A stretch of DNA of 36,627 bases from an uncultured Alphaproteobacteria bacterium (lineage in GTDB: Bacteria; Pseudomonadota; Alphaproteobacteria; RF32; CAG-239). Location of the stretch: positions 1 to 36,627 of the forward strand of contig CALYBC010000014.1 in assembly GCA_944393725.1 (NCBI GenBank), read 5' to 3'. How positions within the stretch are numbered: position 1 is the stretch's first letter; each line of letters opens with the position of its first letter. The position numbers were made by a program, and so were the translations under genes. Below, in pieces: positions 7,072-15,044 of this stretch. The notes beneath the pieces were generated by a model. That model did not search any database, was not told the origin of the DNA, and worked only from the letters and a program-made list of their open reading frames with translations.

Positions 7072-7099
7072 TGTATTAGTTGCCCATTAGACGATTTTT
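7072..7099 (+). repeat. Solitary remnant of the E1-type right end
   Basis: TGTATTAGTTGCCCATT (7072-7088) is identical to the 17-bp direct repeat at 215-231 and 336-352. It is followed by AGACGATTTTTT, which resembles the ATACGCCGTTTT after the E1 copy. No left half or GTGTAC core is present. It lies immediately past the rplY stop codon, the same kind of position as the complete elements. Confidence 0.6.
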
Positions 7100-7384
7100 T
7101 TATTTTCTGATGAAATCAACATGAATAGGCTTATCCGAAACCGGATGGAACTGCACATCTTTGCAAACAACGGCAATTTTTTGTCCGTCAACAACAACTT
7201 CTACATCAGATTCATAAAAACCTCTGGTGTCAAGAGCCTTTTCCAACTCTACCGGATGCAAAGAAACCATCATCGGTTCTTGTTTTCCACCATAAATAAC
7301 GGCAGGAATACGGCCCTCACGACGACATGCACGAGCTGCCCCCTTACCTGCTTTTTCTCTTTTTTCTGCATTAAAAGTAATCAT
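7100..7384 (-). CDS. rplY: Ribosomal protein bL25 (short form)
   Basis: bL25 binds 5S rRNA in the large ribosomal subunit. The 94-residue protein covers only the conserved RNA-binding domain: FNAEKREKAGKGAARACRREG with GRIPAVIYGG near the start, and VQFHPVSDKPIHVDFIR at the end. Many alphaproteobacteria carry the roughly 200-residue CTC form with an extra C-terminal domain; here the frame stops cleanly after the first domain. I start it at the ATG with GAAGGA 8 nt upstream; an in-frame TTG two codons earlier would overlap that spacer. It heads the rplY-pth-ychF block. Confidence 0.92.
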   Translation of the reverse strand: MITFNAEKREKAGKGAARACRREGRIPAVIYGGKQEPMMVSLHPVELEKALDTRGFYESDVEVVVDGQKIAVVCKDVQFHPVSDKPIHVDFIRK

Positions 7385-7452
7385 TTTCAAAATCCTTCAT
7401 AAAATAAACAAAACAACTCAAAGACCTCCAGGGGTGTCTTCAAGCAAATGTC

Positions 7453-7480
7453 CTTATAACGCATTTTTTTTATTTTTCAA
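7453..7480 (-). promoter_or_regulatory. Candidate sigma70-type promoter for rplY
   Basis: On the minus strand TTGAAA (7475-7480) and TATAAG (7453-7458) are spaced by 16 nt, between the terminator of the upstream gene and rplY. The predicted leader is about 60 nt and can form a small AAGAC/GTCTT hairpin (about 7421-7440) before the ribosome-binding site. Confidence 0.45.
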
Positions 7481-7489
7481 GGATTTTTT

Positions 7490-7527
7490 AAAACAAAAAA
7501 CGGCAAGGTCTTCAAGACCTCACCGTT
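7490..7527 (-). terminator. Intrinsic terminator after the 159-residue membrane protein gene
   Basis: AACGG (7499-7503) pairs with CCGTT (7523-7527), and AGGTCTT (7506-7512) with AAGACCT (7514-7520). On the minus strand the stem is followed by TTTTTTG and further T residues. It lies just past the stop at 7533. Confidence 0.75.
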
Positions 7528-7532
7528 AAAAT

Positions 7533-8012
7533 TTATGACAAATTGCAATAAACCTCTTCCGGTTCACCGCGTTTGTCATATCGAACAAACAAATCAACCT
7601 TGTAGGTCTCTTGTTTGTTTAATTTTTCATCCCCGATATACAACACCGGAAATGAAACATTTCTCATCTTTGCTTCCCCTTCTCTGCCATTGACTTCGTC
7701 GGTCAAGACAAAGTCGACATCTTTGCCGTATATGGTGACAAAATCAAGAAAGTCTGCTCTTGTTTGATGCAGAATTTCTTGTTGCACCCCTATAACCAGC
7801 ATAAGAAGGGTGATGTTAAATACCAATTCGGGTGGGCTATTATAAAAAACAGCCACCACCGCCGCGAGCAACAGGACATCAACAACCTTTAAGATTATCG
7901 AAAGCCCGAATATTGCCGAAAACGACAATACCGTTCCGCGGCAGCAGAATTGGTATAATAAATAGGTTCCCAGCAGCATCAGTGCCGGAAACAAAATTTT
8001 TAGTATTTCCAT
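7533..8012 (-). CDS. Orphan inner-membrane protein, 159 residues
   Basis: I do not recognise a family. The first 90 residues hold three hydrophobic segments (about 4-21, 28-60 and 63-80), rich in Leu, Val and Ala. The C-terminal 70 residues are soluble and charged, with alternating beta-prone stretches (FPVLYIGDEKLNKQETYKVDLFVRYDKRG). It is downstream of the 79-residue membrane gene with a 23-nt gap and is followed by a terminator, so the two probably form a small operon in the place usually taken by rbfA and truB after infB. Confidence 0.65.
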   Translation of the reverse strand: MEILKILFPALMLLGTYLLYQFCCRGTVLSFSAIFGLSIILKVVDVLLLAAVVAVFYNSPPELVFNITLLMLVIGVQQEILHQTRADFLDFVTIYGKDVDFVLTDEVNGREGEAKMRNVSFPVLYIGDEKLNKQETYKVDLFVRYDKRGEPEEVYCNLS

Positions 8013-8035
8013 AATATAAAAAATTAAAAAGTTAT

Positions 8036-8275
8036 TTACTCAAGAACCCACAGTGCCTCGGTTACATCGTAACCGACAACTTTGAGTCTCTTTAATTTTT
8101 TGGCGTAACTGCTAATTACACCATTTTCATAATACCGCCCTTTCCATACAAAAGAACAGTATCTTACATTTTCGCAATGCCATATTTCAATAACTTTCAC
8201 GGCATTCCGTTTTAGACAGATCCGCCTTGCCACGAACACTATCAATGACAAGACCAATAATGTTAAATTTACCAT
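8036..8275 (-). CDS. Small orphan membrane-anchored protein, 79 residues
   Basis: The protein starts with one hydrophobic segment (about residues 3-16), followed by a basic stretch (RRICLKRNAVK) that would keep the C-terminal part in the cytoplasm. The remainder, about 55 residues, has mixed aromatic and charged residues (WHCENVRYCSFVWKGRYYENG) and looks like a small beta domain. No family was recognised. It starts with ATG, has no strong SD, and sits between the infB terminator and the 159-residue membrane protein gene. Confidence 0.5.
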   Translation of the reverse strand: MVNLTLLVLSLIVFVARRICLKRNAVKVIEIWHCENVRYCSFVWKGRYYENGVISSYAKKLKRLKVVGYDVTEALWVLE

Positions 8276-8340
8276 AATATCTCAATTATATTTCCTTATG
8301 ACACATAATTTACCAGAAATAGACAAAATTGTCAAACTTA

Positions 8341-8379
8341 AAAAACAAAAAAACAGCCCATTTTTTACTTTGGGCTGTT
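8341..8379 (-). terminator. Intrinsic terminator after infB
   Basis: AACAGCCCA (8352-8360) and TGGGCTGTT (8371-8379) form a 9-bp stem with a 10-nt loop. On the minus strand it is followed by a long T-rich tract. It ends the rimP-nusA-ylxR-infB operon about 20 nt past the infB stop. Confidence 0.85.
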
Positions 8380-8399
8380 TTACACTGATTTTCAAAGAG

Positions 8400-10880
8400 T
8401 TAGGCTTGCAATTTTGCGGCAATTTCCTCAATCTCATAACACTCAATAAAGTCACCTTTTTGAATGTCATTATAATTTTCAAACGAAATACCGCACTCAA
8501 ACCCTTCTTTAACTTCCTTAACATCTTCTTTGAAGCGTTTGAGCTGACCGATAGCTCCGTCATGAATAACCACATTATCACGCAACAAGCGGATTTTGGC
8601 ACCACGTTTTACCATACCCTCGGTAACCATACAACCGCCGACCTTGCCCACGCCGGTAATGTTATAAACTTCTCTGATTTCGGCATAACCCAAGAGTTTT
8701 TCTTTAAGTTCGGGCGATAACATGCCCTCCAAACCTTTCTTAATATCATCCAAAACATCGTAAATAATTGAATAATACTTAATCTCAACTCCGTCACGAC
8801 GAGCCATATCTCGGGCTTGGGCATTGGCACGAACATTAAATCCGATAATCAAAGCATGCGACGCTTTGGCCAAAGTTACATCCGATTCGGAAATTGCACC
8901 GACTGCCGAATGCAGTATCTGAACACTAACCTCATCATTAGAAAGCTTGGAAACCGTACCCTCAATAGCCTCAATCGAGCCTTGAACATCGGCTTTGATA
9001 ATAATTGGCAAATGCTTAACCTCACCGGACTTAATCTTATCAAGCATTTGTTCCATAGCCGACTTAGCCGATTTAACCAATTTGGCTTCGCGTTCTTTTC
9101 TGATACGATATCCGGTAATTTCTTTGGCTTTTCCCTCATCGGCAACCACAACAAAGTCATCGCCGGCCGAAGGAGTCCCTTGTAACCCGATAACCTCTAC
9201 CGGAGTAGCCGGACCTGCTTCTTGCATTTTTTGACCGTTTTCATTAAACATTGCACGAACATGCCCCCACTCTTTACCGGCAATACAAATATCACCGACT
9301 TTAAGTGTTCCTTTCTGTACCAAAGCCGTAACTACCGTACCGCGGCCTTTTTCCATTTTGGCTTCAATAATTGCACCTTCGGCATTACGATTCGGATTGG
9401 CTTTCAAATCAAGCATTTCGGCTTGCAACAAAATCGCATCAACCAATTTATCAATGTTAATACGTTTTTTAGCCGAAACTTCTGCGCATAAGCACTCGCC
9501 ACCCATTTCTTCGACGCCGATTCCGTGTTGCAACAAAGAGGTTTTAACTTTCATCGGGTCAGCACCGGGCAAGTCAATTTTATTAATCGCCACCACAATC
9601 GGCACTTCGGCAGCTTGAGCATGGCGAATTGCCTCAATAGTTTGCGGCATGATACCGTCATTGGCCGCTACCACCAAAACCACAATATCGGTAACCTTGG
9701 CACCTCTGGCACGCATTTCTGAGAATGCCTCGTGACCGGGGGTATCAATAAAAGTAATTTTTTGACCGGATTTTACGGTAATCTGATAAGCACCGATGTG
9801 TTGAGTTATACCGCCGGCCTCTTTTGCCGCCACATTAGTTTCACGCAAAGCATCAAGCAAAGATGTCTTACCATGGTCAACATGGCCCATTACGGTAACA
9901 ACCGGCGCCCTCGGCAACAACTGCTCCGGAGTATCCTCATTAGCATTCAAGATTTGCTCAACATCACTATCCGCCACTCTCTTAAATTTGTGACCAAACT
10001 CCTCAACAATAATTTGAGCCGTATCGGCATCAATCGGTTGGTTAATGGTTGCCATAACTCCCAAAGACATCAATTTTTTAATCACTTCGGCAGACTTTTC
10101 AGCCATACGGTTTGCCAACTCTTGCACGGTTATAATCTCCGGAATAATAACTTCTTTAATAACCTTCTCAGTAGGCGCAACCTGAGCAACCGGTTTAGGC
10201 TGTTTTTTCTTAAATCTGCGACGCGGCGCCCCGTATCCGTAATCATCATCGTCATCATCGCCGCTTGAAATGTTGTGAATACTTACTTTTGCCTGTCTGC
10301 GTTGCGGTTCAAAAGACCTCTTGGTTATTTGCTTTTTGCGTTCTTGTTCAAACACTTCTTCTTTTGACACGGCTTTTTTCGTTGCACCCGTAGAGGCATA
10401 TCCGTAATCATCATCATCCTCTTCATCATCAAAATCGTGCTTTTGTCTTTCCTTAAACTTAGTTAAGACTCTGTTTTCATTTTCTTTCACCTGAGAGGTT
10501 GCTTCTTCTTTCTTTTGTTGCTCGGCTTCTTTTTTAGCTTTTTCTTCGGCCTCTTTTTTCTGCGCCTCTTCAACTTCTTTTTGTTTGCGCAACTCTTCTT
10601 CTTTTTGCTTTTGTCTTAATAAATTGCGTTCTTCCTCTTCTTGCCGGCGTTTTGAATCATATTCTTTAGCCTCAGCAATAAGCTTTAACTTTGCAGCGGT
10701 CTCTTCATCAATTTTTGGCTTGGTTTCAGTCTGCGTATTCTGCCCGATAACTCTTTTCTTACGCACTTCGACCTGCACCATTTTTTTACCGTCGGTGGCC
10801 TGAGGTTTGCCACTAAGCTTAAGCGTCAGGGTAGATTTTCCCGATAATGTTAATTTGGTTTTTGCATTATCATCTGTCAT
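8400..10880 (-). CDS. infB: Translation initiation factor IF-2
   Basis: IF-2 is the GTPase that places fMet-tRNA on the 30S subunit and promotes subunit joining. The GTPase domain starts at GHVDHGKTS (332-340), followed by DTPGHE, NKID and a SAK motif. An IF2-N module (about 249-284) precedes it and domains II-IV follow. The N-terminal third is a long charged segment: a Lys/Glu-rich helix (about 55-150), then two near-identical acidic patches DDDDYGY at 155-161 and 210-216, and the basic run [15 protein letters not shown] lies 10 nt before the ATG. It is the last gene of the nusA operon; rbfA does not follow. Confidence 0.97.
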   Translation of the reverse strand: MTDDNAKTKLTLSGKSTLTLKLSGKPQATDGKKMVQVEVRKKRVIGQNTQTETKPKIDEETAAKLKLIAEAKEYDSKRRQEEEERNLLRQKQKEEELRKQKEVEEAQKKEAEEKAKKEAEQQKKEEATSQVKENENRVLTKFKERQKHDFDDEEDDDDYGYASTGATKKAVSKEEVFEQERKKQITKRSFEPQRRQAKVSIHNISSGDDDDDDYGYGAPRRRFKKKQPKPVAQVAPTEKVIKEVIIPEIITVQELANRMAEKSAEVIKKLMSLGVMATINQPIDADTAQIIVEEFGHKFKRVADSDVEQILNANEDTPEQLLPRAPVVTVMGHVDHGKTSLLDALRETNVAAKEAGGITQHIGAYQITVKSGQKITFIDTPGHEAFSEMRARGAKVTDIVVLVVAANDGIMPQTIEAIRHAQAAEVPIVVAINKIDLPGADPMKVKTSLLQHGIGVEEMGGECLCAEVSAKKRINIDKLVDAILLQAEMLDLKANPNRNAEGAIIEAKMEKGRGTVVTALVQKGTLKVGDICIAGKEWGHVRAMFNENGQKMQEAGPATPVEVIGLQGTPSAGDDFVVVADEGKAKEITGYRIRKEREAKLVKSAKSAMEQMLDKIKSGEVKHLPIIIKADVQGSIEAIEGTVSKLSNDEVSVQILHSAVGAISESDVTLAKASHALIIGFNVRANAQARDMARRDGVEIKYYSIIYDVLDDIKKGLEGMLSPELKEKLLGYAEIREVYNITGVGKVGGCMVTEGMVKRGAKIRLLRDNVVIHDGAIGQLKRFKEDVKEVKEGFECGISFENYNDIQKGDFIECYEIEEIAAKLQA

Positions 10881-10905
10881 ATAAATTCATCTCCGTTTCT
10901 AATCT

Positions 10906-11478
10906 TTAGTTGTTTAAGAACGAGGTCAGAGCAACAAAAGTTTTTCTAACCGCCTTTGCCATATCGCCGCCTTTCAAAAAGGCCAAATGGACCGTATTAT
11001 CTCTTGCTAATTCTTTATCTAACTCCTCTGTCTTAAACAAACTGAAAACTTCCAAATTTTTGGCGGCCGCCATAATTTTCTTATGCCCGTCTTCACCGGC
11101 GTCAGAGGCTTCCAACAAAAACTCGACATTATTTTTTTTCAAAGCATCAGCTACCTTATCCATTCCGCAAACCAAACATCCGGCTTTGCGAGCCAACGAT
11201 ATGGCATCAAGAGCCTGTTTGTGCAAAATACTTTCGACCTGAGCAACCAACTCCTCACTCACTTTTGTCTTAACTTTCAAAGCTTTGGCAAATAAATTTG
11301 CATTCACTGCTTTTTGCAACAAAGATTTGGCATTACAAACATAAACACCCTTACCGGGTAACTTTTTCTTAAAATCAGGCACCACGGTTCCATCCGGCAA
11401 AACAACAAAGCGCAACATTTGTTCCTTTTCCGCCACAACAGAGCTTGCAATACATTTTCTGGTCGTTTCTTTTTGCAT
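10906..11478 (-). CDS. YlxR-L7Ae-type fusion RNA-binding protein
   Basis: The first 80 residues are a YlxR (DUF448) domain with TRKCIASSVV, a MLRFVV strand, LPGKGVYVC and a following Ala-rich helix. Residues about 90-185 form an L7Ae/YlxQ-type RNA-binding domain with ISLARKAGCLVCGMDKV and LLEASDAGEDGHKK. In Gram-positives these are separate genes between nusA and infB; in alphaproteobacteria the fusion is usual. Its function is likely RNA or ribosome related. AAGGA lies 7 nt before the ATG. It sits between nusA and infB, with 25 nt to infB. Confidence 0.88.
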   Translation of the reverse strand: MQKETTRKCIASSVVAEKEQMLRFVVLPDGTVVPDFKKKLPGKGVYVCNAKSLLQKAVNANLFAKALKVKTKVSEELVAQVESILHKQALDAISLARKAGCLVCGMDKVADALKKNNVEFLLEASDAGEDGHKKIMAAAKNLEVFSLFKTEELDKELARDNTVHLAFLKGGDMAKAVRKTFVALTSFLNN

Positions 11479-11492
11479 TTTTTAATCCTTTA

Positions 11493-11517
11493 GTCGACGG
11501 GAAATAATCCCGTCGAC
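11493..11517. other. Intercistronic hairpin between nusA and ylxR
   Basis: GTCGACGGG (11493-11501) and CCCGTCGAC (11509-11517) form a perfect 9-bp GC-rich stem around a 7-nt loop. No T-run follows on either strand, so a simple terminator is unlikely. It lies between the nusA stop and the ylxR ribosome-binding site, where it could act in RNA processing or stability. Confidence 0.55.
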
Positions 11518-11527
11518 CATTATTACG

Positions 11528-13042
11528 CTACTCTTCAAACCAATGGGCTCTGGCAGCCATGATAACTTTTTCGGCTTCCTGCACCGACAAAGTATCTTCA
11601 CCCAAAATCTCAATGAGCTCATCGGTTGCCAAATCGGCCAAATCATCTATGGTTCTGATATTGTTATTGGCCAAAGTCAGAAGCATATCCTTATCCAAAC
11701 CGTCAATAGCTTGCAACTTTTCGTCGATACCCAAAGATTTGCTCTTTTGTGCAAATTCTTTATTGCGTTTTTCGACATATTCTTTGGCGCGTTTTTGCAA
11801 TTCTTGAGCAATATCCTCGTCAAATCCTTCGATTTCGGCCAATTCGTTGACGCTTACCATGGCAATTTCATCAACATTGGAGAAACCTTCGGCAATCAAC
11901 AAGTGAGCAATCATCTCATCAACATCCAAAGCTTCCATAAATCTTTGTGAACGAACTTTGTTTTCATTTGATCTTCTTTCTTGTTCTTGCTCTTCGGTCA
12001 AGACATCAATATCACATCCCAACAACTGCGAAGCTAATCTAACATTCTGACCTCTGCGGCCGATGGCAATCGAGAATTGCTCTTGCGGAACTACGGCCTC
12101 TATGCGGTTGTTTTCCTCATCAATAACCACTTTGGTTACCTCTGCCGGCGCCAAAGCACTGACAATATATTGAGCCTTATCATCAGAGTAAGGAACAATA
12201 TCGACTCTTTCGCCTTGCAATTCATTAACCACGGCCTGCACTCTGATACCGCGCAAACCGACACAAGCACCGATTGCATCAACGGTAACATCATCCGTCT
12301 TAACAGCCATCTTAGCTTTTGAACCGGGGTCGCGGGCAACGGCTACAATCTGAACAATACCATCGTAGATTTCCGGAACTTCCGAAGTAAACAATTTTGC
12401 CAAAAATTCGGGACAAGTTCTGGACAAGAAAATTTGCGGTCCTTTGTTCTCGCGACGAACTTCCAAGACATAGGCTCTAATTCTGTCGCCGACCTTAAAT
12501 TTTTCTCTGGGAATCATCTCATCCCGACGCAACAAAGCCTCGGTTCTGCCGATATCTACCGCTACACTTGCAAAATCAACTCTTTTAACTGTTCCGTTAA
12601 CAATTGTGCCGACCTTTTCTTTATACTCTTCAAACTGCTTGTTGCGTTCAGCCTCTTTAACTTTTTGCATAATGACTTGCTTAGCGGTTTGAGCGGCGAT
12701 TCGTCCGAAGTCAATCGGCGGTAAAGGATCAATCAAGAATTCGCCTACCTTTATTTTATCATCATAGGCTAAAGCATCATCCAAAGCTATTTGAGTAGCT
12801 TCGTTTTCGATATCATCTTCCGACTTTACAACCTCACGATATCTTGATAAAGAAATTGCACCGGTTTTGCGGTCAATGTGGGCTCTGATATCGTGTTCCA
12901 TACCGTATTTAGAACGGGCAGATTTCTGAATTGCAACTTCCATTGCCTCAAAAACATCTTCTTTATCAATGTTTTTTTCTCTGGCAACGGTATCTGCGAC
13001 TAAGATAATCTCAGGTCTGGGCATATTTTCTTGTGTTTGCAT
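11528..13042 (-). CDS. nusA: Transcription termination/antitermination factor NusA
   Basis: NusA binds RNA polymerase and nascent RNA and modulates pausing, termination and antitermination. The N-terminal polymerase-binding domain (about 1-130) is followed by an S1 domain (about 135-200, with VGTIVNGTVKRVDF) and two KH domains (about 205-350, with GACVGLRGIRV and AIGRRGQNVRLAS). Two C-terminal helix-hairpin-helix repeats (about 370-500) end the protein. The length of 504 matches proteobacterial NusA with acidic repeats. GAGGA stands 4 nt before the ATG; a second in-frame ATG six codons in is less likely. It follows rimP with a 35-nt gap. Confidence 0.97.
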   Translation of the reverse strand: MQTQENMPRPEIILVADTVAREKNIDKEDVFEAMEVAIQKSARSKYGMEHDIRAHIDRKTGAISLSRYREVVKSEDDIENEATQIALDDALAYDDKIKVGEFLIDPLPPIDFGRIAAQTAKQVIMQKVKEAERNKQFEEYKEKVGTIVNGTVKRVDFASVAVDIGRTEALLRRDEMIPREKFKVGDRIRAYVLEVRRENKGPQIFLSRTCPEFLAKLFTSEVPEIYDGIVQIVAVARDPGSKAKMAVKTDDVTVDAIGACVGLRGIRVQAVVNELQGERVDIVPYSDDKAQYIVSALAPAEVTKVVIDEENNRIEAVVPQEQFSIAIGRRGQNVRLASQLLGCDIDVLTEEQEQERRSNENKVRSQRFMEALDVDEMIAHLLIAEGFSNVDEIAMVSVNELAEIEGFDEDIAQELQKRAKEYVEKRNKEFAQKSKSLGIDEKLQAIDGLDKDMLLTLANNNIRTIDDLADLATDELIEILGEDTLSVQEAEKVIMAARAHWFEE

Positions 13043-13077
13043 CTTATCCTCTGCGTAAAAAATTAAAAGTTAGTACA

Positions 13078-13578
13078 TTATTCATCAATAAACTGTTCTG
13101 CTTCCGCCTCGGCCAATAAAGCGTCGGTAAGCAACAGTTTAGCCTTTGCAACTGCATTGAAAGGAATATCATAGACCTTGTCATCCATTTCAAAGCTAAT
13201 AACTTGGTTATTATCGATTCCGATAATTTTCCCTTTAAATCTTTTGCGACCCTCCACTGCTTCATCGGTTTCGATTTTTGCCTCATAACCGGCAAATCTT
13301 GAAAAATTCTCAGGTTTAGTAAGAGGTCTATCGAGCCCCGGCGAACTAACTTCCAAAGAATATTCGCCTTCAATCGGATCTTTTTCATCCAAAATATCGG
13401 AAACCACGCGGCTAACGGCGGCACAATCATCCACTACCAAATTTTTTCTATCTTGCCGTTCAATCATAATCTGCAAAGTAGGTTTCTGTACTCCGATGGT
13501 CATAATTCTGACTACTTCGAAACCCATTTTTTCAATCACCGGCACCAGCAAATCATAGAGTTGGTGTTTTTGTTGCAT
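13078..13578 (-). CDS. rimP: Ribosome maturation factor RimP
   Basis: RimP assists assembly of the 30S subunit. The 166-residue protein shows the N-terminal domain with LYDLLVPVIEKMGFEVV, the strand pair GVQKPTLQIMIER, CAAVSR, and the family signature YSLEVSSPGLDRPL followed by the C-terminal SH3-like barrel. It is the first gene of the nusA-infB operon. AGGGAG precedes the ATG by about 10 nt, and a terminator-like hairpin sits directly upstream. Confidence 0.95.
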   Translation of the reverse strand: MQQKHQLYDLLVPVIEKMGFEVVRIMTIGVQKPTLQIMIERQDRKNLVVDDCAAVSRVVSDILDEKDPIEGEYSLEVSSPGLDRPLTKPENFSRFAGYEAKIETDEAVEGRKRFKGKIIGIDNNQVISFEMDDKVYDIPFNAVAKAKLLLTDALLAEAEAEQFIDE

Positions 13579-13600
13579 GCTATCGATTCTCCCTAAACAA

Positions 13601-13625
13601 AAAGCGGAGCTTTCGGCCCCACTTT
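13601..13625 (-). promoter_or_regulatory. Leader hairpin upstream of rimP (RimP-leader-like attenuator)
   Basis: On the minus strand AAAGTGGGGC pairs with GCTCCGCTTT over 10 positions, including one U-G and one G-U pair that only form in the minus-strand RNA. A CGAAA loop closes it, and TTTTTG follows. It lies about 25 nt before the rimP start. This shape and place resemble the RimP-leader motif, a terminator-like hairpin at the start of nusA operons that may provide feedback by NusA. The assignment to that family was not tested. Confidence 0.6.
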
Positions 13626-13697
13626 CACAATATTCACATCTAATATGTTTTGTTTTATAACAGAAAAAATTTAAAAATCCAGTATTTTTTTAATTCA

Positions 13698-13727
13698 TCG
13701 GCGAAAAATCGCTTTGAGATGAGCCAT
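13698..13727 (+). repeat. Left copy of the 30-bp direct repeat bounding E5
   Basis: This 30-nt segment (starting TCGGCGAAAAATCGC, ending GATGAGCCAT) occurs again, identically, at 13823-13852, where it forms most of the right arm of E5. The offset is 125 nt. It parallels the 17-bp repeat bounding E1 (offset 121). The two may be remnants of a tandem duplication or an insertion footprint. Confidence 0.65.
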
Positions 13728-13735
13728 GCAAAAAC

Positions 13736-13866
13736 AAAAAACGCGGAGAATGGGTCAGATAAAGCGATTAAAGTCGCAAATGCGAGCGAGTGTACTTAAG
13801 GTGGTACATGACCGAGCATTTGTCGGCGAAAAATCGCTTTGAGATGAGCCATTATACGCGTTTTTT
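13736..13866 (+). repeat. Nested hairpin element E5 (GTGTAC/GTACAT family)
   Basis: The base AAAAAACGCG (13736-13745) pairs with CGCGTTTTTT (13857-13866), whose last two bases enter the lptG stop codon. Above it are AATGG/CCATT, AAAGCGATT (13761-13769) with AATCGCTTT (13832-13840), GCAAATGC (13776-13783) with GCATTTGT (13816-13823), then GTGTAC (13790-13795) with GTACAT (13804-13809). It shares CGGAGAATG and CCATTATACGC with E1 at the base and GAGTGTAC/GTACATGACC at the apex, while the middle stem differs. Confidence 0.7.
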
Positions 13867-14974
13867 ACCCGTCTTCCAGATGAAGCAACAATGATACTGC
13901 TATTGAAGCGGCAATGACTGTGGGGGCAATAACCGCTAGACCGACCGGAAGATTATCACTGGTTCCCATGGCATAAACTACCTGAGATAAGAAATAGGCA
14001 GAAAAACCTGTAACAATACCTCCGACGATTAAGAACATAACCCCACCACGCCGATTATTCGGACGCAAAGCAAACACAGCCGCCATCATCACCATGGCCA
14101 CCAAGAAAAACGGGGAAACTACCAAAGACCAAAAACGCATCTGATGCCGTTGTACCGCAAACCCAGATTTATCATAAAAGTTTATTACTTTCGGCAATTT
14201 CCAAAATGATATTGCTTCCGGTTCCAAGAAGTTGTCTTGAATTTTGTTCATGTCTAAGACCGTTTTATACTGCATACTGCCCAATTTTTCAACAGGCTTA
14301 CCGGCAGTATAGATTGCAACATCTTTCAAATCAAAGAAACCCTTTTCCAACACTCCGGCAAATGCTTCAATCTGCCTTATAGGACGAGATTTTGCGTCTA
14401 ATTCGCTGATACTGACCCCTCTAAGCAACAAGTTTCCGCTTTTTTCCTGTTGCAAGGTTTTGGCCTGCATTACCATAACTTTATTATTATCTATGGATTC
14501 TCTTATCCACAACCCATCATCAGAAAACATAACTGCCGAAGGGTCTTTATTATCCATTCTCCGTTCTAAGACCTCAAACATATTATACAAATCGGCAGCC
14601 ACCGGATTAACCAAGGTAACATTTATAATACCGATTACAAATGTTGCCAAACACACCGGTGACAAAAAATCCCATATTGAAACTCCTGCCGCCCGCATTA
14701 CCACAAACTCATTGGTTTTGCTTAACTTCCAAAAAGTTATCATTGCCGCAATCATCATCACAAACGGAAATACTTGCTCGGCAGTTTTCGGTAATCTTGC
14801 CACTGCAAGCTGCACGGCAAACCACACATCCAAATCCGGATGTCCGGCAATACGACGCAATCTTTCCACCATCTCAAACAAAAAGATGATACCCAATATA
14901 ACCAATAACACCGCCAAAAAATTAAATACTATCTGCTTAATTAAATAGCGGCCGAGAATAGAATTTGCTTTCAT
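13865..14974 (-). CDS. lptG: Lipopolysaccharide export permease LptG
   Basis: LptG is one of two inner-membrane permeases of the LptB2FG transporter that extracts LPS from the membrane and passes it to LptC/LptA. The protein has 369 residues, with an N-terminal pair of membrane helices (about 13-30 and 60-80), another near 100, a periplasmic jellyroll domain (about 130-265), and three C-terminal helices. The cytoplasmic coupling region LSKTNEFVVMRAAGVSIWDF is characteristic of YjgP/YjgQ proteins. I call it LptG rather than LptF by overall similarity; LptF is not in this window. The ATG is clear; E5 directly follows its stop. Confidence 0.87.
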   Translation of the reverse strand: MKANSILGRYLIKQIVFNFLAVLLVILGIIFLFEMVERLRRIAGHPDLDVWFAVQLAVARLPKTAEQVFPFVMMIAAMITFWKLSKTNEFVVMRAAGVSIWDFLSPVCLATFVIGIINVTLVNPVAADLYNMFEVLERRMDNKDPSAVMFSDDGLWIRESIDNNKVMVMQAKTLQQEKSGNLLLRGVSISELDAKSRPIRQIEAFAGVLEKGFFDLKDVAIYTAGKPVEKLGSMQYKTVLDMNKIQDNFLEPEAISFWKLPKVINFYDKSGFAVQRHQMRFWSLVVSPFFLVAMVMMAAVFALRPNNRRGGVMFLIVGGIVTGFSAYFLSQVVYAMGTSDNLPVGLAVIAPTVIAASIAVSLLLHLEDG

Positions 14975-15044
14975 TTTTACTCTTTAATTTTATTAGAATT
15001 ATAATTCAGACTAGGCAAAAAAATATTTTCTGGCAAGCAAAAAT

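Noticed and set aside
9732..10268. Plus-strand open frame of 178 codons opposite infB
   Set aside because: It is antisense to the IF-2 GTPase region, with repeated Asn/His/Arg typical of shadow frames.
13698..13727. Minus-strand mini-ORFs inside the direct repeats: ATGGGCAACTAA (Met-Gly-Asn-stop) in the E1 repeats and the rplY-side copy, and a ten-codon frame starting ATGGCTCATCTC in the E5 repeat
   Set aside because: They are too short to judge, have no ribosome-binding site, and the two repeat types encode unrelated peptides. They are more simply explained as parts of palindromic repeats.
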